Of a DNA stretch of 34,537 bases, positions 31,510-34,537 are shown one piece after another; the first letter of the stretch is position 1; every line of letters starts with the position of its first letter. The translations under genes and the position numbers were made by a program. Source of the DNA: a bacterium 1XD42-1 (GTDB lineage Bacteria > Bacillota > Clostridia > Oscillospirales > Ruminococcaceae); assembly GCA_003612625.1 (NCBI GenBank), contig RAZJ01000029.1, positions 1 to 34,537 on the forward strand, read 5' to 3'. The notes beneath the pieces were generated by a model that saw nothing but the letters and a program-made list of their open reading frames with translations, made no database searches and was not told the DNA's origin.

Positions 31510-32031
31510 ATGCTTGCATATAAAGCGTTTCAGCCGGGGCTGGTCTGCCTTGGTTTTCGGTTTGTGATGGGCCTCAATGAAACGGAAAAGGCCAACTGCG
31601 CGCAAAATGGTTTTCACTGCGCCGCCAATCCATTGGACTGCCTGACCTATTACCCGGATATGAAGAAATCGGAATATTACCTGGTGGATGCCGGCGGCGA
31701 TCTGGATGAGGATGCTGTAGACAGTAAAATTTCCTGTACCAAACTCACCGTTCTGCAAAAACTGGACCATAAGGATTTTTTCTTGCACGCCCTGGCCTAT
31801 ATGGCGGATCATCCAAAACGAGTATGGAACCGTCATGTGTGCAGGGATTCTGCACATGCGGCAAGCGGTTTTGCCATTGTCAGAGGAGTTGACCCTCTGG
31901 CCATTGGGCAGCTTGGCGATATTTTGGCGTTAGCAAAGGAAGACTCTACTGCCGGCGTTATTTCACAGATTGCACTCACGCAAGTGGATGGCGAAAAGAT
32001 TTTGCCAGGCAGATGGTATGATATGGCCTGA
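31510..32031 (+). CDS. Hypothetical protein with DUF7666-like N-terminus
   Basis: The 173-residue protein starts at the ATG at 31510 with AAGGA close upstream. The first 60 residues, AYKAFQPGLVCLGFRFVMG and ANCAQNGFHCAANPLDCLTYYP, match the pattern of a short domain (DUF7666-like) in which a folded hairpin is followed by GFHxCxNPLDxxxYY. That family is common in phages and has no known function. The C-terminal half includes HVCRDSAHAASGFAIVRG and DILALAKEDSTAGVISQIA. It is the last gene of the rightward operon and converges on the leftward operon; its 3' end lies antisense to a doubtful minus-strand ORF. Confidence 0.75.
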   Translation: MLAYKAFQPGLVCLGFRFVMGLNETEKANCAQNGFHCAANPLDCLTYYPDMKKSEYYLVDAGGDLDEDAVDSKISCTKLTVLQKLDHKDFFLHALAYMADHPKRVWNRHVCRDSAHAASGFAIVRGVDPLAIGQLGDILALAKEDSTAGVISQIALTQVDGEKILPGRWYDMA

Positions 32032-32150
32032 ACATCTTCCATATCATCTTGCCGGTGTAGTAGCTCTCGAATCTTATCCAGCGTTTTTTGAGAACTCCTT
32101 TCGTTGCCAGAAGGAGCGGCCGTCCTTTGTTTTGGAACCTTGCTTTTCAT
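31833..32150 (-). CDS. Doubtful small ORF at the end of the leftward operon
   Basis: A 105-codon frame begins MKSKVPKQRTAAPSGNERS. Its first 45 residues (ending QKTLDKIRELLHRQDDMEDV) look like real protein with a predicted helix, and AAGGGGG is about 13 nt upstream, just after the zinc-ribbon gene. The remainder lies antisense to the 3' end of the 31510-32031 gene and has shadow-like composition (rich in Ser, Pro, Ala, Cys). It may be a short gene whose original end was replaced, or a spurious frame. Confidence 0.3.
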   Translation of the reverse strand: MKSKVPKQRTAAPSGNERSSQKTLDKIRELLHRQDDMEDVQAISYHLPGKIFSPSTCVSAICEITPAVESSFANAKISPSCPMARGSTPLTMAKPLAACAESLHT

Positions 32151-32169
32151 TTTTATACGGCGCCCCCTT

Positions 32170-32487
32170 TCAATCCACTACCATTTCCCGGACGATCCCA
32201 CTGCGGATATATCTCAAAATATCCTCTCTTTCAAAAGGGATTACATGGACTTCGCCGCAGTTATCACACTGAACCGTCAGGCTTTCCGGGGTCAGTTCAA
32301 CCGAGGCAACGATTTCTGCCTCGCACTGGAAGCAGTGATCCCAAAAGGCCTGCAAAACGGCGTCTATGCTGGTATCCTCTTCCAGTAAGCTGTACAGGAT
32401 CGCACACCGCTTGCAGTATCGTCCCTTCCCGGAAAACTTGCTTTTGCAGAGAGGGCATTCTTTTAATAAATGTGTAACCTTGCCCAT
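32170..32487 (-). CDS. Small zinc-ribbon protein
   Basis: The 105-residue protein starts at the ATG at 32487, with AAAGGAGG six nt upstream; an ATG two codons earlier abuts that site and is less likely. The N-terminal pair CPLCKSKFSGKGRYCKRC forms a zinc knuckle. A second pair, CFQC near residue 53 and CDNCGEVHVIPFERED about 25 residues later, could bind another zinc. The protein is otherwise acidic and soluble. Such double zinc-ribbon proteins are frequent in mobile elements and probably contact nucleic acid or protein. It lies in the leftward operon, 13 nt after the DpnD/PcfM-like gene. Confidence 0.78.
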   Translation of the reverse strand: MGKVTHLLKECPLCKSKFSGKGRYCKRCAILYSLLEEDTSIDAVLQAFWDHCFQCEAEIVASVELTPESLTVQCDNCGEVHVIPFEREDILRYIRSGIVREMVVD

Positions 32488-32500
32488 TTTCATCCTCCTT

Positions 32501-32953
32501 TTATTCTCCGTCCGCAACAGGGACGGCCTCAAATGTTACGCCAACGAAATTGTCGGCATCAAGGATATACTGGCTTTTGCGCCAGTTATCAGATACCATT
32601 TGCTCCGCCTCGTATTTGTCCTCGGACTCCACCTCAATGGTCATTTTCAGAGTTTCGGTAATGGTAACCTTGAATCTTTGGGGCGGGGAAGATGTGTCGC
32701 GGGTGTTGAAATCGCACATGGCGGCATCGCGATCCTCCATGAAGTAGTGGCCCCAATATACCGTAATTGCCCCGCCCTCCAGCAAATGGAACTGCCAGGT
32801 CACATATTGCCCGGCATCGCTTTTGCCGAGGATAAAGCCGTAGTGGTCACTGTCAACAAATGGCCCGTTTTTGATCCTGGCGTTCTCCACACGATACCCA
32901 GATACTTTGCTCCCTACGATTTTTCCAAGGTCCTGTTCCGTCAGCTTACGCAT
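32501..32953 (-). CDS. Protein with DpnD/PcfM-like C-terminal domain
   Basis: The 150-residue protein starts at the ATG at 32953, with GGAGG six nt upstream, overlapping the preceding gene by 8 nt. The N-terminal part (RKLTEQDLGKIVGSKVSGYRV, then HYGFILGKSDAGQYVTWQFHL) resembles a small beta-rich element domain. The C-terminal 55 residues, FKVTITETLKMTIEVESED, EAEQMVSDNWRKSQYILDAD and NFVGVTFEAVP, fit the DpnD-PcfM-like domain known from a Streptococcus DpnII locus and the enterococcal conjugative plasmid pCF10. Its function is not established. It supports the view that this segment belongs to a transferable element. Confidence 0.78.
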   Translation of the reverse strand: MRKLTEQDLGKIVGSKVSGYRVENARIKNGPFVDSDHYGFILGKSDAGQYVTWQFHLLEGGAITVYWGHYFMEDRDAAMCDFNTRDTSSPPQRFKVTITETLKMTIEVESEDKYEAEQMVSDNWRKSQYILDADNFVGVTFEAVPVADGE

Positions 32954-33152
32954 TTTGGGCCTCCATGATTCCGTACACATCGTCTACAAAGTACTGCCCG
33001 GCAAAGGGATTGAAAATTGCGGTACAACGGACGCCCCTGTACTCTGCCAGATACTGATTGTCTCCGATCTGCTTGATGATTTCTGCCTCGCCCAACACAT
33101 GGCGATTATTTTTGTGGTCCTTCAGGCTGTGGATATACGCTTCGACTTTCAT
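32946..33152 (-). CDS. Small hypothetical protein, leftward operon
   Basis: The 68-residue protein starts at the ATG at 33152, with GGAGGG seven nt upstream; the frame extends to 33176 but that ATG has no ribosome site. The sequence MKVEAYIHSLKDHKNNRHV, then EIIKQIGDNQYLAEYRGVRC and NPFAGQYFVDDVYGI, suggests a small mixed alpha/beta fold. There is no known motif. It is coupled to the following gene by an 8-nt overlap. Confidence 0.75.
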   Translation of the reverse strand: MKVEAYIHSLKDHKNNRHVLGEAEIIKQIGDNQYLAEYRGVRCTAIFNPFAGQYFVDDVYGIMEAQNA

Positions 33153-33207
33153 GCAAAATCCCTCCATAACAATCAATGAATCACAGTTGATATGCTTCTG
33201 TCTGTAC

Positions 33208-33390
33208 TCAGGCGCCCTTCTTTTCCTGTTCCAGTTCCTCCAGATCTCGCATCAGCTCCTGCATCCAGGCAGGTGGCTTTTTTGCGTTTTTCAGATCATT
33301 CCGTATCACAACGACCTCCCGGCGAATACCATCCGAGTCGATGTAGGTAACGACCTGCTTGCGGCTGCGGTTGAATTTCCTTAGCTCCAT
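33208..33390 (-). CDS. Small basic hypothetical protein, first gene behind leader B
   Basis: The 60-residue protein starts at the ATG at 33390, with AAAGGAG eight nt upstream; the longer frame to 33453 runs through a terminator hairpin. It begins MELRKFNRSRKQVVTYIDSD, continues with GIRREVVVIRNDLKNAKKPP and ends in a charged helix WMQELMRDLEELEQEKKGA. It is of unknown function. It occupies the same place relative to leader B that the 25794 gene has relative to leader A, but the two proteins are not similar. Confidence 0.75.
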   Translation of the reverse strand: MELRKFNRSRKQVVTYIDSDGIRREVVVIRNDLKNAKKPPAWMQELMRDLEELEQEKKGA

Positions 33391-33402
33391 TTCTCTGCTC
33401 CT

Positions 33403-33451
33403 TTCAAAAAATATAAAAAGGGCCGGAAGTGGCGTGATCCATTTCCGACCC
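33403..33451 (-). terminator. Leader B terminator 2
   Basis: On the minus strand GGGTCGGAA (33443-33451) pairs with TTCCGGCCC (33420-33428) over nine pairs including one wobble, followed by a T-rich run (33403-33419). It sits between terminator 1 and the first gene, as in leader A. Confidence 0.85.
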
Positions 33452-33469
33452 AATCTATCTCGCTATTCT

Positions 33470-33513
33470 AAAAATAAAAAGGCGCAATACACCCTTTACA
33501 GAGGTACTGCGCC
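33470..33513 (-). terminator. Leader B terminator 1
   Basis: On the minus strand GGCGCAGTAC (33504-33513) pairs with GTATTGCGCC (33481-33490) with one wobble, followed by TTTTTATTTTT. It is the counterpart of leader A terminator 1. Confidence 0.88.
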
Positions 33514-33589
33514 AAAAAAATATCCATACAGCGGCAACGAAGCCGCCAACTCGAAAGATTCAACGAAGAATCTAAAAAATGCTATAAAT
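33478..33589 (-). ncRNA. Leader RNA B: two UUCGUU-loop hairpins plus terminator (duplicated leader element)
   Basis: On the minus strand hairpin 1 is AGATTC-TTCGTT-GAATCT (33556-33573) and hairpin 2 has core GCGGC-TTCGTT-GCCGC (within 33529-33548), followed by terminator 1. All five base differences from leader A inside hairpin 1 keep the stem paired; hairpin 2 is identical in both. It is the same module as 25512-25625 in inverted orientation, preceding the leftward operon. Confidence 0.75.
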
Positions 33590-33591
33590 AC

Positions 33592-33628
33592 AGTATATAG
33601 TGTTATCAAAAGATTGTCAATACTATAT
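33592..33628 (-). promoter_or_regulatory. Promoter B with inverted-repeat operator, copy 2 of 2
   Basis: On the minus strand TTGACA (33615-33620) and TATACT (33592-33597) have 17-nt spacing. ATATAGT (33622-33628) and ACTATAT (33595-33601) form the same inverted repeat, 20 nt apart, as at promoter A. Confidence 0.8.
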
Positions 33629-33671
33629 ATGGAATCCGTTCTTTTATTAAGTCCACCTGGCAGCAAGCAAA

Positions 33672-34001
33672 TTACAAGTCGTGCTTTTCTATACGGTGCC
33701 GGACTATTTGATACACCTCATCATCGGCCCTGGCGCCAATCACGACCACCAGCATATGATCATCTTGGCGTACCAGCTTATATACGATTCGGAGGCCGGC
33801 GGCCCGCAGCTTCACTTTCAGAAATCCTGTAAGATTTGTATTGCCCTTGTTGCCCAACGGTTTCCCAAAACCGCCTTCTGCTTGCGGAAGTGGATTTTGA
33901 CTCACCTTTTGGATCGCCTTACGCACCAACAGTTTCTTACTGCCATCCAGTTCGGAAAAGTCCTTTTCAGCTTCAGGGAGAAATCTGACTTCCCAATTCA
34001 T
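33672..34001 (-). CDS. RelE/ParE-family toxin of a type II toxin-antitoxin pair
   Basis: The 109-residue protein resembles RelE/StbE-type toxins, usually ribosome-dependent mRNA endonucleases. It begins NWEVRFLPEAEKDFSELD, contains KAIQKVSQNPLP and PLGNKGNTNLTGFLKVKLRAAGLRIVYKL, and ends VIGARADDEVYQIVRHRI, the standard order of this fold. GAGGTGG lies before the ATG, which overlaps the antitoxin stop by 4 nt (ATGA). Length and gene order (antitoxin first) are normal. The pair probably stabilises the element. No terminator separates it from promoter B, so read-through into leader B is possible. Confidence 0.9.
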   Translation of the reverse strand: MNWEVRFLPEAEKDFSELDGSKKLLVRKAIQKVSQNPLPQAEGGFGKPLGNKGNTNLTGFLKVKLRAAGLRIVYKLVRQDDHMLVVVIGARADDEVYQIVRHRIEKHDL

Positions 34002-34321
34002 TCAAATTCCACCTCGTCGGCGTTTTCCAGCATTTCGGGAGTAATACCATACTTCCGATCGATCTCCTCAATAGAAATTGTTGAGGCAGGATCAAAATGG
34101 GACATTCGTTGGACAGCAGACGATAACAACCGGGCGTCATTCACTTCATTCATCAAACGCACATATTCATCCGGCGCCATCAGCACACATTCCGCGGCAT
34201 TATTTTTCATTACCACCTTTGCGGTCCCCTGTTTGACCTCGGCAAATATCTTTCCTGCTAACCCCCGGTTAAAAAGGGAGATGGGGACGGTATTCTCAAT
34301 GGCTCCAATAATGTTGCTCAT
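33998..34321 (-). CDS. Phd/YefM-family antitoxin
   Basis: The 107-residue antitoxin partner is encoded just upstream of the toxin. The N-terminal DNA-binding part shows the Phd/YefM pattern SNIIGAIENTVPISLFNRG, then GKIFAEVKQGTAKVVMKNNAAECVLMAPDEYVRLM. The C-terminal third (ISIEEIDRKYGITPEMLEN) would wrap the toxin. It is somewhat longer than many YefM proteins. GAGGTG sits seven nt before the ATG. A consensus promoter lies upstream, with which the antitoxin probably autoregulates the pair. Confidence 0.9.
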   Translation of the reverse strand: MSNIIGAIENTVPISLFNRGLAGKIFAEVKQGTAKVVMKNNAAECVLMAPDEYVRLMNEVNDARLLSSAVQRMSHFDPASTISIEEIDRKYGITPEMLENADEVEFE

Positions 34322-34340
34322 ATCATTTCACCTCAATCTT

Positions 34341-34369
34341 ATAGTAGCACACCTGTTCAAAATTGTCAA
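34341..34369 (-). promoter_or_regulatory. Promoter of the toxin-antitoxin operon
   Basis: On the minus strand TTGACA (34364-34369) and TACTAT (34341-34346) are 17 nt apart, 20 nt before the antitoxin start. Confidence 0.8.
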
Positions 34370-34379
34370 TAAATACATC

Positions 34380-34537
34380 AGTTAATATGCTAATAAATTT
34401 GCTGCATATAGCTATTATATGTAACTGAGCGTTTTTGATACTCGAAAATAATTTCTATATATAGTACTATAAATGAGCAAATTCAGGAATTGACGAAAGC
34501 AGACCGGCAGCGGTGAAGGCCGGTGAGGAAGGGCACA
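34380..34537. other. Non-coding, palindrome-rich end of window
   Basis: No supported gene is present. It holds a CATATA/TATATG imperfect palindrome near 34414-34430, a perfect 12-bp palindrome TATAGTACTATA (34460-34471) and a small hairpin ACCGGC/GCCGGT (34503-34524). The palindrome has the same half-sites (TATAGT, ACTATA) as promoters A and B. The following gene presumably starts beyond the window. Confidence 0.5.

Overview
The window reads as a chromosomal segment of an anaerobic, endospore-forming, probably flagellated Firmicute, most likely a gut Clostridium-group bacterium of the Oscillospiraceae/Ruminococcaceae type. The evidence is a clear spoIIR, strong AGGAGG ribosome sites, acetate kinase, a ferredoxin-type aldo/keto reductase, a perfect sigma-D (flagellar) promoter, a mucin-type M60 peptidase and Firmicute-style intrinsic terminators. 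The genus is inference only.

Positions 1-23.8 kb are chromosomal. metA (predicted acetyltransferase type) and spoIIR run rightward. A DUF1349 protein and ackA run leftward, and ackA is divergent from tmcAL, whose product uses acetate to modify tRNA-Met. A leftward GntR-ATPase-permease operon (YtrA type) has a consensus promoter with operator-like repeats. A sigma-D-driven gene of unknown function and a radical SAM gene follow. From 9 to 19 kb lies a leftward block of surface or secreted proteins: a 1749-residue dockerin/FN3/discoidin/M60 peptidase, translationally coupled to a membrane-anchored protein with a cohesin-like domain, and then two tandem secreted paralogs of unknown family. typA/bipA, tRNA-Arg(ACG), an aldo/keto reductase and a lipoprotein serine hydrolase run rightward to 23.8 kb.

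From about 23.83 kb to the end of the window lies an integrated mobile element. Its left junction is the 3' half of a tRNA-Arg(CCT) gene, a classic tyrosine-recombinase attachment site. The other end and the integrase are outside the window. The element holds a double-HTH replication/regulatory protein, then a rightward operon (25.8-32.0 kb): small proteins, a KOW-like peptide, a sigma-like factor, a YqaJ-type nuclease-fold protein, a RecD2-type helicase and more small proteins. A convergent leftward operon of small proteins (33.4-32.2 kb) includes a DpnD/PcfM-like protein and a zinc-ribbon protein. A Phd/RelE toxin-antitoxin pair lies at 33.7-34.3 kb.

The most striking signal is a duplicated promoter-leader module that heads both convergent element operons (25.47-25.77 kb on + and 33.63-33.40 kb on -). 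Each copy has the same operator-flanked promoter, two RNA hairpins carrying the identical loop UUCGUU (one stem showing compensatory base changes between copies), an intrinsic terminator, a second intrinsic terminator of unrelated sequence, and then the first gene. This architecture suggests an RNA-based antitermination or attenuation switch that co-controls the two operons. I do not recognise it as a described RNA family.
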